In this document: one piece after another, positions 48,740 to 56,962 of the stretch
How positions within the stretch are numbered: position 1 is the stretch's first letter
Layout: each line of letters begins with the position of its first letter
From: Spongiibacter taiwanensis
GTDB lineage: Bacteria; Pseudomonadota; Gammaproteobacteria; Pseudomonadales; Spongiibacteraceae
Length of the DNA stretch: 64,000 nucleotides
Direction: 5' to 3'
Assembly: GCF_023702635.1 (NCBI RefSeq)
Contig: NZ_CP098455.1
Coordinates: 3,286,001-3,350,000 of the forward strand
Position numbers and translations under genes: made by a program
Notes under the pieces: model-generated
What the model saw: only the letters and a program-made list of their open reading frames with translations
Told to the model about the DNA's origin: nothing
Databases searched by the model: none

Positions 48740-49519
48740 ATGGACTCTTCCCTTGTTCAAAGTCTCGACCTGAGCGGCCGCGTGGCCCTGGTCACCGGCG
48801 CCTCCAGCGGATTTGGTGCGCACTTCGCCAGGGTTCTGGCACGGGCGGGTGCCAAGGTCGTTGCCGGCGCCCGGCGCACTGACCGACTGACTGCGCTGGT
48901 AGCAGACATTGCCGCCGAGGGTGGCACGGCAATGGCGGTAACCCTGGATGTGACGGAGAGTGGCTCGGTTGTTGCCGCCTTTGATGAGATTGAGCATCGC
49001 TTCGGGGTGGTGGATATTGTCGTTAACAACGCCGGGGTGGCCGCGCCGAGCAAGTTTGTGCGCAGCACGGAGGAGCAATGGAGCTTTGTAGTCGACACCA
49101 ATCTGCGGGCGGTATGGCGTGTCTCCCGGGAGGCCTCGGCACGCATGGTGGCGGCGAAAAGGTCAGGCAGTATCGTCAATATTGCCTCCATCCTCGGTCT
49201 GCAACCCGGGCTGGATAACAGCTTGTACGCCACGGCCAAAGCGGGAGTGGTGCAGTTGACCCGCAACAGCGCCCTCGAACTGTGGCGGCAGAATATCCGG
49301 GTGAATGCGCTGTGCCCGGGCTATTTCGAGACTGAATTAAACAGTGACTTTTTTCAGTCAGATAAAGGCTCGCAGTACCTGAAAAAAATTCCGCCGCAAC
49401 GCTTGGGGCAGCTCGATGAGCTCAATATTCCCCTGCTGATGTTGTGCAGTGATGCGGGGGCTTTTATCAGTGGCATCGCTCTGCCGGTAGATGGCGGCCA
49501 CCTGACCCAATCCCTTTGA
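48740..49519 (+). CDS. Short-chain dehydrogenase/reductase
   Basis: 259 residues, classical SDR: cofactor loop TGASSGFG (about 20-26), NNAG (96-99), and the catalytic Ser150, Tyr163 and Lys167 (NIAS, YATAK). ARRTDRL after strand 2 suggests NADP(H). The C-terminus LPVDGGH is typical. It lies 49 nt after the kinase gene and may act on the keto or hydroxy group of the same substrate. Confidence 0.92.
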   Translation: MDSSLVQSLDLSGRVALVTGASSGFGAHFARVLARAGAKVVAGARRTDRLTALVADIAAEGGTAMAVTLDVTESGSVVAAFDEIEHRFGVVDIVVNNAGVAAPSKFVRSTEEQWSFVVDTNLRAVWRVSREASARMVAAKRSGSIVNIASILGLQPGLDNSLYATAKAGVVQLTRNSALELWRQNIRVNALCPGYFETELNSDFFQSDKGSQYLKKIPPQRLGQLDELNIPLLMLCSDAGAFISGIALPVDGGHLTQSL

Positions 49520-49706
49520 TGTGGTGTGGCTTTTAATTTGCAATTAATAAAACTATCAGCTATAGATAAATATCGTTGTTGGCCGGTAATATCTCGCCTG
49601 TTCGGGAAAACGGAGAGAAGGGCCAGCTCGGAAATAGGGTGGTGGACCCGCTGAGCGTCAGTGGGGTAGCTATTTTAGAATAACAAACAATAGCCTGGCG
49701 GTTAGA

Positions 49707-50330
49707 TTAGTCGCGCCGGGTCGGCGTCGAGAACGCCGGAGAAATAAAATTCCGCACCAGAGCGCGCAGTTTTTGCTCGCTCCAGGCGGACTCAATAACA
49801 ATGATGACGAGATAGGATTGGACGATCAGTAGCCAGTCGACTATGTCGTCTGGGGGGAGTGAATGAACCTTTGCATCGGTGGCGCAAAGTTTTTTCACCA
49901 GGGGCACCCATAATTCGCGAAGCCCTGATTTGAGAGGGGAGTCGTCATCGTTCAACGCGGATTGAAAAATTTGATGAACGATGACCAGTTCTCGAATGCT
50001 GGTGTCGGTTGCGGCAATAAGGGCGGCATCAACAAGGTAACACTCAAGGGCGTCGTCAATCGTCTTGCACGCATCGAGTTTGCTTTTGATGCGGGAATTA
50101 AAATTAGCCGAGCGGAAGGCGAGAAAGGCGTTGATCAGGCTATCGCGGTTGCCGTACTCCCGATAAAGGGTAATGCGGCTGAGATTGGCCTCGGCAGCGA
50201 TGTCGTCCATCCGGGTTTTTTTAAGGCCTTGGCGCTCAATACAACGGGTGATGGCACGCATGATAGCGACGGTCTTGTCATCAACTGGGTTGGAGGCGCT
50301 CTCGTGACGGGTGGAATGTTGTTTTGCCAT
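49707..50330 (-). CDS. TetR family transcriptional regulator
   Basis: 207 residues; the N-terminal helix-turn-helix is RMDDIAAEANLSRITLYREYGNRDSLINAF, followed by an all-helical ligand domain. It is divergent from the TonB receptor gene. A dyad overlapping the -10 box of that receptor (50470-50495) is the obvious candidate operator, 140 bp from this gene's start. Confidence 0.92.
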   Translation of the reverse strand: MAKQHSTRHESASNPVDDKTVAIMRAITRCIERQGLKKTRMDDIAAEANLSRITLYREYGNRDSLINAFLAFRSANFNSRIKSKLDACKTIDDALECYLVDAALIAATDTSIRELVIVHQIFQSALNDDDSPLKSGLRELWVPLVKKLCATDAKVHSLPPDDIVDWLLIVQSYLVIIVIESAWSEQKLRALVRNFISPAFSTPTRRD

Positions 50331-50456
50331 TGAGAATGAACTCTATTTTAGAGGCTTACGGCGTCGCTATCTTTGGGCGAAGGTGGCAATCGAGGATTGC
50401 CAAAGCAGATAGAATTCGGCGCAAGTCACAAATTTTATTAATCGGTTAGTTAAATG

Positions 50457-50495
50457 TTGACCGTCGCGGTGATACGTATTATAAATTATGTATCA
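50457..50495 (+). promoter_or_regulatory. Promoter of the TonB receptor gene with overlapping operator dyad
   Basis: A -35 box TTGACC (50457-50462) and a -10 box TATAAA (50480-50485) are separated by 17 nt, close to the sigma-70 ideal. The -10 lies inside a 26-bp dyad (50470-50495) with arms TGATACnTA and TAnGTATCA. A repressor bound there would block the polymerase. The receptor ATG is 58 nt downstream. Confidence 0.7.
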
Positions 50496-50553
50496 TTTGG
50501 GGCGAGAAGTCCTGAACAATAATTAAATAAAACGGTGAAGGTGTGAATCGATA

Positions 50554-52917
50554 ATGACCGCTCATAATCTCTTTGATGGAGGCCAGACCTCCTTTCGTTC
50601 ATCGAAAAAAATTCTCGCGGCCAGCATTGCTCTGGCGCTTTGTCCCGCCGTTAGTGTTGCCCAGTCGGAGGGCGCGGAGGCCAAGCCTGAGCGCCAGCGG
50701 GGTGCCAACCGGCTTATTGAAGAAGTTGTTGTTATGGCGCAGAAGCGCACTGAAAACGCCCAGGATGTACCCATCGCTTTGGCTGCCTTTTCGGCCGATG
50801 CGCTGGATGCCAAAGGCATTGACGATCCCAAGGCCCTGGCTCAGTTCACGCCCGGGATGTACTACGGTCAAACGGTTAACTTTGCGGTGATTTATATTCG
50901 TGGGGTGGGTAGCGACGCTTTTCTGCCGGATTCCGATCCCAGTGTTGCCACCTACATCGACGGCATTTATTACCCCTTTGCCAATGGCCAGTCCCAGTCA
51001 TTTGGCGCCGTTGAGCGGGTAGAGGTACTAAAGGGTCCACAGGGGACCTTGTTTGGCCGGAACTCCACCGGCGGTGCCATTAACATCATCACCAAGGATC
51101 CTGGCGAAGAAGTGGAGGCCTCGTTTCAAGGTATTTACGCGCCCCGCTTTGAAGATGCCAAGGTGCGTGGTTATCTCAGTGTCCCAATCACTGAGTGGGG
51201 GGCGGCAAGCGTCTCCTATACCAAGCAAGAAGCGGATAACTATTACGACGGTGTCCGTGGTGATGGAGAAGGTGGCTTTGAACCCTTTCCCAAAGAAGAA
51301 GCGGAGGGCATCCGTTACAAGGCGCGGATATCTCCTCTAGAAAGCGTTGATGTCAACCTGGCCTACATCAAGTACGAACAGTATGGCGTGAGTTCTACGG
51401 CGATGCCCAATGTGGCGCCGAGTGCCATCTCCCAAAGCCTGGGTATTACCGCCGAAAAACGCGATCATGAAGTTGCCGTAGATGTGCCGAGTTACTTCTC
51501 CCTGGATAATGAAGTGTTGTACGGCAACATCGAGTGGCGCACCGAATGGTTTGATATGAAGGTGCTGGCCAGCAAACAGGACATCGTTACCGACAATGTT
51601 TATGACTTTGACGGCTCTGCTACCCCTTTTATCACCTTCGATGCAAGGGGCCAGTTTGCCGATGTGAAAACCCAGGAAATCCAGTTTCTGTCCAACGAAA
51701 GTGCACCGTCCTGGATAGAGTGGATTGTGGGTGCCTTTCATTTGAATCAGGAATCCGGCTTCCCGCTTAACCGCCTGTCTGCTCTGGGTCTTGACCTTAA
51801 TGATGGCGCATTTCTTGGTATTCCTCTACCCCAGAGTATTCTCGACCTGTACAACAACGTCGGCGACCTGATCTCAATCCCCGATGGGGTTTCGCTGGGT
51901 TTGGTGTCGAAATTGGGTACAGAGTCGACGGCCTATTTCGCGCAAACGACCTTTCATATTAATGACTGGCTGGATTTGACTCTAGGCGGCCGCTACCAGG
52001 AAGAAGATCGTTATGTGGTGGAGTCGAGTATTTCGGCAGCCAATACTGACGGTTCAACCACAGAAGCGATTCAATTTGACCGACCCCGCGCGGAAGACAA
52101 TAACTTTTCTCCGAAGGTCACTATTGGTATAAACCCGTCGGACGATGTATTGCTTTATGCAACTTATACTCAGGGTTATAAGAGCGGTACCTTCAACACT
52201 GTAAACGTGTATGACCAGCCTGAGTACGTCGAACCCGAGGTCGTCACTACCTATGAACTGGGGATTAAATCCCAATGGTTTGATCGCGCCCTGACTTTTA
52301 ATGCGGCGATTTTCCAAAATGAAATCGAAGACCTGCAAGTGCAGTTCATCTCCCTGTTGAGTGGTGGCGCGGTTTCTCTGGAGAACGCTGGCGGTGCTGA
52401 AATCCAGGGGCTGGATTTCGATATTCAGTGGGTGCCAATGCCTGAGTTGAACCCTGGCCTGGTGTTGGCGCTGACCGGCTCCTTCCTGGATTCTGAGTAC
52501 ACTTCCTACGTCAACGGTTCTGGCTATAACGAAGGCGACGGCTTGTACAACTTCCGCAATGGTGACTTTACGGGCAATCGGGTGACGAGAACACCAGAGT
52601 TTAGTGGTAGCTTTGGCCTCAACCAGGTGTGGGCTCCCTTTGAATTCGGTGAGTTTGAGTTGAATGCCAGTGTTTACTATAACGATGGTTTTTACTATCT
52701 GGCGCAAAACTCAGATGTGTCTTATGAAGAGGATTACTATGTGGTCGATGCGGCCTTGAGCTTCCTCCACTACGATACTAATTTGCGCGTAACGGCGTTC
52801 GGCAAGAATATCAACGACGCCCGATATACCTACTCCCAGTTCCACACGGATGCGGGGCGGCAGGATTATCTCGCTCCGCCAGCAACGGTGGGCTTGCGGG
52901 TAAACTGGGATTACTAA
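50554..52917 (+). CDS. TonB-dependent outer-membrane receptor
   Basis: 787 residues. A signal peptide (KILAASIALALCPAVSVAQ) is followed by a TonB box-like IEEVVVMAQKR, the plug domain with IYIRGVGSD, EVLKGPQGTLFGRNSTGGAINIITK, and the 22-strand barrel ending in VGLRVNWDY with a terminal aromatic residue. The type with VVVMAQKR-TENAQDVP is the large family used by marine and sphingomonad bacteria for hydrophobic or complex organic substrates as well as iron chelates. No siderophore genes other than the distant NRPS are seen. A strong terminator follows. It is divergent from a TetR gene. Confidence 0.95.
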   Translation: MTAHNLFDGGQTSFRSSKKILAASIALALCPAVSVAQSEGAEAKPERQRGANRLIEEVVVMAQKRTENAQDVPIALAAFSADALDAKGIDDPKALAQFTPGMYYGQTVNFAVIYIRGVGSDAFLPDSDPSVATYIDGIYYPFANGQSQSFGAVERVEVLKGPQGTLFGRNSTGGAINIITKDPGEEVEASFQGIYAPRFEDAKVRGYLSVPITEWGAASVSYTKQEADNYYDGVRGDGEGGFEPFPKEEAEGIRYKARISPLESVDVNLAYIKYEQYGVSSTAMPNVAPSAISQSLGITAEKRDHEVAVDVPSYFSLDNEVLYGNIEWRTEWFDMKVLASKQDIVTDNVYDFDGSATPFITFDARGQFADVKTQEIQFLSNESAPSWIEWIVGAFHLNQESGFPLNRLSALGLDLNDGAFLGIPLPQSILDLYNNVGDLISIPDGVSLGLVSKLGTESTAYFAQTTFHINDWLDLTLGGRYQEEDRYVVESSISAANTDGSTTEAIQFDRPRAEDNNFSPKVTIGINPSDDVLLYATYTQGYKSGTFNTVNVYDQPEYVEPEVVTTYELGIKSQWFDRALTFNAAIFQNEIEDLQVQFISLLSGGAVSLENAGGAEIQGLDFDIQWVPMPELNPGLVLALTGSFLDSEYTSYVNGSGYNEGDGLYNFRNGDFTGNRVTRTPEFSGSFGLNQVWAPFEFGEFELNASVYYNDGFYYLAQNSDVSYEEDYYVVDAALSFLHYDTNLRVTAFGKNINDARYTYSQFHTDAGRQDYLAPPATVGLRVNWDY

Positions 52918-52940
52918 GGTCTAGTTGAGCTGGCAATGTG

Positions 52941-52970
52941 AAGCCCCGGCTAAGGAGCCGGGGCTTTTTT
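52941..52970 (+). terminator. Rho-independent terminator of the TonB receptor gene
   Basis: AAGCCCCGGC-taagga-GCCGGGGCTT followed by a T run, 23 nt after the stop codon: a classical GC-rich stem with six-base loop. Confidence 0.92.
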
Positions 52971-53050
52971 ATTTGAGCGCGTTGTTTATTTATCGGCACT
53001 GTGTGTTTATCACACCAGGCCTTTAAACGTCAGGATGAGTACCAAGGGCG

Positions 53051-53079
53051 AAAAAAAAGGACGCATAAAGCGTCCTTTT
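53051..53079 (-). terminator. Rho-independent terminator of the secreted-protein gene
   Basis: On the minus strand GGACGC-TTTAT-GCGTCC is followed by eight T, about 28 nt after the stop at 53104. The A/T flanks on both sides could make it work in both directions. Confidence 0.88.
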
Positions 53080-53103
53080 CGTGCCGATTTTATTGCAGCG
53101 ATT

Positions 53104-53481
53104 TTACATTGGCAGGCTGTCCAGGCCGGGCAGAGAGCCACCGGGCGAGCCGCTGGTCAAATCAACAACCGGGCCAAGCAAGGCGTCGAGTGGCCCGTAA
53201 AACTCGCTGAACCCCTTGGTGGTATCGCCACCTAAAACGATATCGGTCAGCGGCGCAGCCTGACCAAAATTATCAAACACAATTTCGGCAACGGGGTTGC
53301 CCGCCAACTGGCTTCCAATAATCGGCAGACCCTGTTCCACCCCCAACTGGGTGACGGTAGTCACCAGGTCAGCAGGAACAAACGCCGAAAGATTTGGCAC
53401 CTGTGCTTGGGCGATTGCGGTGAAGCCAATGCTGGCGGTAGCGAGCACCAGCGGCGCGAGAGCAGAGCGATTTTTTATCAT
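53104..53481 (-). CDS. Hypothetical small secreted protein
   Basis: 125 residues with a signal peptide (PLVLATASIGFTAIAQAQ) and a mature part of about 98 residues rich in Gly, Pro, Leu and Val, without cysteine. The end is a Gly/Ser/Pro-rich tail (SGSPGGSLPGLDSLPM). No family is recognised. It is convergent with the TonB receptor and has its own terminator. Its promoter region holds one copy of the 19-bp motif found at other genes of the catabolic cluster, so it may be induced with them. Confidence 0.65.
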   Translation of the reverse strand: MIKNRSALAPLVLATASIGFTAIAQAQVPNLSAFVPADLVTTVTQLGVEQGLPIIGSQLAGNPVAEIVFDNFGQAAPLTDIVLGGDTTKGFSEFYGPLDALLGPVVDLTSGSPGGSLPGLDSLPM

Positions 53482-53524
53482 TAGAATTCTCCTGGTTATG
53501 TTTGAAATTAATTAGAGATACCTT

Positions 53525-53543
53525 ATTCTAACATCATAAGATT
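53525..53543. promoter_or_regulatory. Candidate operator, motif copy 1
   Basis: ATTCTAACATCATAAGATT agrees with AATCTAAATACATTAGATT in 14 of 19 positions. It lies in the divergent region between the secreted-protein gene and the SDR gene, 44 nt from the former start. Confidence 0.45.
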
Positions 53544-53697
53544 TAGCGACAAATGATTTTGCGTTATAACGAAAGCGATAAGTCGAATTTTCTGGAATTT
53601 GTAATCCCGCCGTTCTCTCTGGTCGCGGTGCAACGCCAACGCCTTTCTCGCTCTTCCCTGACGCATAAATCGAGATTTGATCTAGGGAGCCAAAAAC

Positions 53698-54417
53698 ATG
53701 ATTGAGTTTAACTTTTCTGGGCGCACCGCGTTGGTTACCGGCGGCAGTCAAGGGATTGGTCTGGCCATTGCCCGGCGCTTAGCCCAGGCTGGCGCTGAGG
53801 TACACATCACTGGCACCCGCGAGTCTTCTGAGGACTACGAGGGTGACCTTAGTGGGCTGCACTATCACCGACTGCGCTTGCAGAGTGAGGAGGAGCGCCG
53901 GGAGGTGTGTGAGCGATTCGCTGCACTCGATATCCTTATCAACAATGCGGGGATGGCGTCGGATGATGAGTACACCATGTCGGGTTTTCATCGGGTGATG
54001 GACGTCAATCTCAATGCGGTGGCAGATATTTGTTTTCAGTTAAAGCCTTTGCTGGCGAGTACCAAGGGCGCCATCGTCAATATTGGCTCCTGTGCCAGCT
54101 TCCTCGGCATTCGCCGGCAACCCGCCTATACCGCGAGTAAAGCGGCCCTGTTGGGTTTTACCCGCGCCATCGCTGATGAATGGATTGGCGATGGGGTGCG
54201 GGTCAATATGTTGGCGCCGGGCTTTGTGGAAACCCGTATCATTCAGAGTGTGGCTGACAATCCTGCAGCCAGTGACGGCGCCAAGCGGGCGATTCCCGCC
54301 CGGCGATTTGGTCGTCCTGACGAAATTGCTACCGCGGTGCTGTTTTTAGCCAGTGAGAATGCCAGCTACATTGTTGGGCAAAGCCTGGTGGTAGATGGCG
54401 GGTTGATGCTGCGCTAA
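53698..54417 (+). CDS. Short-chain dehydrogenase/reductase
   Basis: 239 residues, classical SDR with TGGSQGIG (14-21), NNAG (82-85), catalytic Ser131, Tyr144 and Lys148 (YTASK), and the end VVDGGLMLR. It is single on its strand, divergent from the secreted-protein gene and convergent with TetR at 54438. By position it is likely to oxidise or reduce an alcohol or ketone of the substrate used by the P450/Rieske cluster. Confidence 0.92.
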   Translation: MIEFNFSGRTALVTGGSQGIGLAIARRLAQAGAEVHITGTRESSEDYEGDLSGLHYHRLRLQSEEERREVCERFAALDILINNAGMASDDEYTMSGFHRVMDVNLNAVADICFQLKPLLASTKGAIVNIGSCASFLGIRRQPAYTASKAALLGFTRAIADEWIGDGVRVNMLAPGFVETRIIQSVADNPAASDGAKRAIPARRFGRPDEIATAVLFLASENASYIVGQSLVVDGGLMLR

Positions 54418-54437
54418 CCGCCGTCGGGTGGGGGTGA

Positions 54438-55091
54438 TTACTTCGGGTCCAGCATTTTCAAAACCATCTCCGAGACAAACTCAATGTAGTTATCTCGGAC
54501 GGCCGGGGTGAGGTTGGTGGCGCCAGTCAGTAACTTGCGGGAGTGGCGGGCATAAAAAATATAATCGCAGGCGCCGACCACTGAGTAGTAGAACAGGGTT
54601 GGATCCACCTCCCGAAAATCCCCTTTGGCAACGCCCTCTTTTAAAATCTGTGTTTCGGCATCCATCAATGGTTTGACAAAAAACTCGACCATTTCCTGGG
54701 ACACGCTGCTGCTTTTGCTATCCATCAGGGTGTGAATCAGGCGATTCAAGTACGGGTGTTTGGCGTAGGTGTTGATCACCCCGGCAATGTGCAGGCGAAT
54801 CTTTTCCCTTGGTGAAATATCCATTGCGACCAGTTGTTCCATGGTGGCCATGGTTTTTGCCGCGTCGCGTTCGACCAGTGCAAGGAGCAAGCCGTCTTTG
54901 TTGCCAAAGTGGTATTTGATCAGGGCTGAATTCAAGCCCGATGCCTCGGCAATTTCACTGAAGGAAATATCGATAGCGTGGCGCGCCTTTAACAAGTCAC
55001 TGGCAGCCTGAAGCAATACCTCTTTGGCATTTTTTCGTCGCTTTCGCGGCGCAGGGTCCCGGTCACTTTCCGGCGTTGGCAATGTTGTCAT
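54438..55091 (-). CDS. TetR family transcriptional regulator
   Basis: 217 residues. After a charged N-terminal arm (PRKRRKNAKEVLLQAA) comes the helix-turn-helix ISFSEIAEASGLNSALIKYHFGNKDGLLLAL, then a helical ligand domain with NPFL-like ATMEQLV and FYYSVVGACDYIFYA. As the TetR gene inside the P450 cluster it is the best candidate for the factor that binds the repeated 19-bp motif, but a LysR or other regulator outside the window cannot be excluded. Confidence 0.92.
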   Translation of the reverse strand: MTTLPTPESDRDPAPRKRRKNAKEVLLQAASDLLKARHAIDISFSEIAEASGLNSALIKYHFGNKDGLLLALVERDAAKTMATMEQLVAMDISPREKIRLHIAGVINTYAKHPYLNRLIHTLMDSKSSSVSQEMVEFFVKPLMDAETQILKEGVAKGDFREVDPTLFYYSVVGACDYIFYARHSRKLLTGATNLTPAVRDNYIEFVSEMVLKMLDPK

Positions 55092-55253
55092 AGTTTGGCA
55101 AACACTTCTTACGGTCGTGGCTTGCTCAAAGGTTGGAGCTTAAGCCGGTCTAATTCGATCTTATTTATTGCGGAATAGTAGCATAAGCCCGATAAGGGCA
55201 GAGTCCTCGTTCTTTGAGAAAATATGGGTGCTTCCCTTATCGCTTCGTCCAAC

Positions 55254-55277
55254 AAAAAAGGCCCCTAGGGGCCTTTT
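55254..55277 (-). terminator. Terminator after the ferredoxin gene
   Basis: The perfect palindrome GGCCCCTAGGGGCC is flanked by A6 on one side and T4 on the other, 17 nt after the ferredoxin stop at 55294. It ends the reductase-ferredoxin transcript and may also work in the other direction. Confidence 0.85.
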
Positions 55278-55293
55278 ACTGTGACAATGATGC

Positions 55294-55614
55294 TTAGTAC
55301 TGCGATTCGGGCAGGCGTACCACCAGGCCGTCCAGCTCATCAGTGACTTTCACTTGGCAGCTCAGGCGGCTGTTGTCCTGAGGGTCCAGCACGCAGGACA
55401 ACATGTCCTTTTCGATATCTTCGGCAGCACCGACTTTGTCGGTCCAGTTTTCATCGATGTAGCAATGGCAGGTTGCGCAGCTACAGGCGCCGCCGCACTC
55501 TGCCAGTACTGCGTCGATGCCGTTGTCCAGCGCCGCCTGCATGACGCTGGTACCGGATTCAGCTTCTACATCGTACTCGTTGCCATCATGAGTAATAAAT
55601 TTAATCGAGGGCAT
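55294..55614 (-). CDS. [2Fe-2S] ferredoxin, putidaredoxin type
   Basis: 106 residues. Cluster ligands are Cys40, Cys46, Cys49 and Cys86 in the pattern C-x5-C-x2-C-x36-C, as in putidaredoxin/adrenodoxin. The ATG at 55614 with AGGAAA 6 nt upstream gives MPSIKFITHDG. It is 21 nt downstream of the ferredoxin reductase and should carry electrons from it to the P450 (60554-61789). A second ferredoxin of the same type is at 63341-63661. Confidence 0.95.
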   Translation of the reverse strand: MPSIKFITHDGNEYDVEAESGTSVMQAALDNGIDAVLAECGGACSCATCHCYIDENWTDKVGAAEDIEKDMLSCVLDPQDNSRLSCQVKVTDELDGLVVRLPESQY

Positions 55615-55635
55615 AGTGTTTCCTATCAAACCTAA

Positions 55636-56862
55636 TCAAGCGGTAAAGATGTCTTTCACATCGACGGATTCATCCCGAACCAGTGCCGGGTCAGCATTTT
55701 TTCCCTCGGTGAGGGCGCGCTTGGTCATCATAAACTCTTTCGGACGATTGACTGCATCGACGGCAATTAACCGACCAGCTTTGTAATAGAACGCGGCAAA
55801 GCTGCGCCCCGATTCGGTATCGCCTCTGACAACGACCTGATCGAAGCCCTGAGAGAGACCGGCGATCTGTAACTTCAGATCGTACTGGTCTGACCAAAAC
55901 CAAGGCAGCGCATTATATACCAGCGGCTTGCCACAGAGGGATTTTGCAGCGATTTTCGCTTGATCAGTGGCATTTTGAACCGACTCTAGACGCAGGTGGG
56001 TTTGGTAAATCGGGTTGTAATGCTGGGTGCAGTCACCGGCGGCAACAATGTCGGGGTTACTGGTTACCGCGTGTTCATTGACGACAATGCCGTTGTCGAT
56101 TTTTAGCCCCGCTTTTTCGGCCAGCTCGGTTTCGGGAATCACACCGACGCCAATCACCACCAGATTGCAGTCGATCTCGGTGCCGTCGGCCAACTTCACG
56201 GCGCCCACTTTGCCGTCGCCAACGATACCTTCAATGGCAACTTCTGTGCGCAGGTCGACACCTTCTTCTCGGTGGACCCGGGTATAAAACGCTGAGACTT
56301 CTGGGGCCGTGACCCGCTGAAGGACCCGTGGCAGCGCTTCGAGGACGGTGACTTCCATGCCCAGCTTGCGCAGCGATGCGGCAGTTTCCAGGCCGATATA
56401 ACCGCCGCCGACAATCACAGCGCGTTTACCGGTGACCACGTATTTTTTGATTTGATCCACATCACCGAGGTCACGCAGGTAATAGACCCCTTTTAAATCG
56501 CTACCAGGAATCGGAATTTTGCGCACTTTGGCACCGGTGGTCAGGGCAAGCTTGGTGTAGCTGATGGTGGCACCGTCGTGGAGAGTGACGGTTTTGGCCT
56601 CGGTATCAATATCTTCAACCCGGGAACCCAGCACCAGATCGATATTGTTTTGTTGGTAGAAGGTTTCCGGCCGAATCAGAATTTCAGCGTCGGATTTTTC
56701 GCCGCAAAAATAGGCCTTTGACAGTGGCGGCCGGTGATAGGGCAGGTGGGGCTCGTCACCAATGATGGAAATAGCACCTTCCCAGCCTTCACTGCGCAGC
56801 GCTGCAGCCAGGGAGGCTGCGGCATGACTGCCACCAACAATTACGCAATGTTCATTACTCAT
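55636..56862 (-). CDS. NAD(P)H-dependent ferredoxin reductase, putidaredoxin reductase type
   Basis: 408 residues of the pyridine nucleotide-disulphide oxidoreductase fold. The FAD-binding start is CVIVGGSHAAASLA, the NAD-binding loop is AVIVGGGYIGLETAASL, and the second FAD contact is PDIVAAGDC. The C-terminal domain has PWFWSDQYDLKLQIAG, which is typical of the putidaredoxin/rubredoxin reductase group. It hands electrons to the ferredoxin immediately downstream. A weaker copy of the 19-bp motif (56877-56895, 10 of 19) lies just upstream of the start. Confidence 0.95.
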   Translation of the reverse strand: MSNEHCVIVGGSHAAASLAAALRSEGWEGAISIIGDEPHLPYHRPPLSKAYFCGEKSDAEILIRPETFYQQNNIDLVLGSRVEDIDTEAKTVTLHDGATISYTKLALTTGAKVRKIPIPGSDLKGVYYLRDLGDVDQIKKYVVTGKRAVIVGGGYIGLETAASLRKLGMEVTVLEALPRVLQRVTAPEVSAFYTRVHREEGVDLRTEVAIEGIVGDGKVGAVKLADGTEIDCNLVVIGVGVIPETELAEKAGLKIDNGIVVNEHAVTSNPDIVAAGDCTQHYNPIYQTHLRLESVQNATDQAKIAAKSLCGKPLVYNALPWFWSDQYDLKLQIAGLSQGFDQVVVRGDTESGRSFAAFYYKAGRLIAVDAVNRPKEFMMTKRALTEGKNADPALVRDESVDVKDIFTA

Positions 56863-56962
56863 GATTTCCTGTCTCTTTTCTAATAGTAATAGTTAATTTT
56901 TGTGCTGAATTCAGGACTGGGGAATAATATACCTTGCTAAAACAGATGGCCAACCGTCGGAA

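Noticed and set aside
53562-53571. Palindrome CGTTATAACG before the SDR gene
   Set aside because: Only 10 bp, found once; may be part of a -10 box but there is no matching -35.
55147-55165. Possible further copy of the 19-bp motif upstream of the TetR gene
   Set aside because: 11 of 19 matches with no dyad; this level is expected by chance in a gap of this size.
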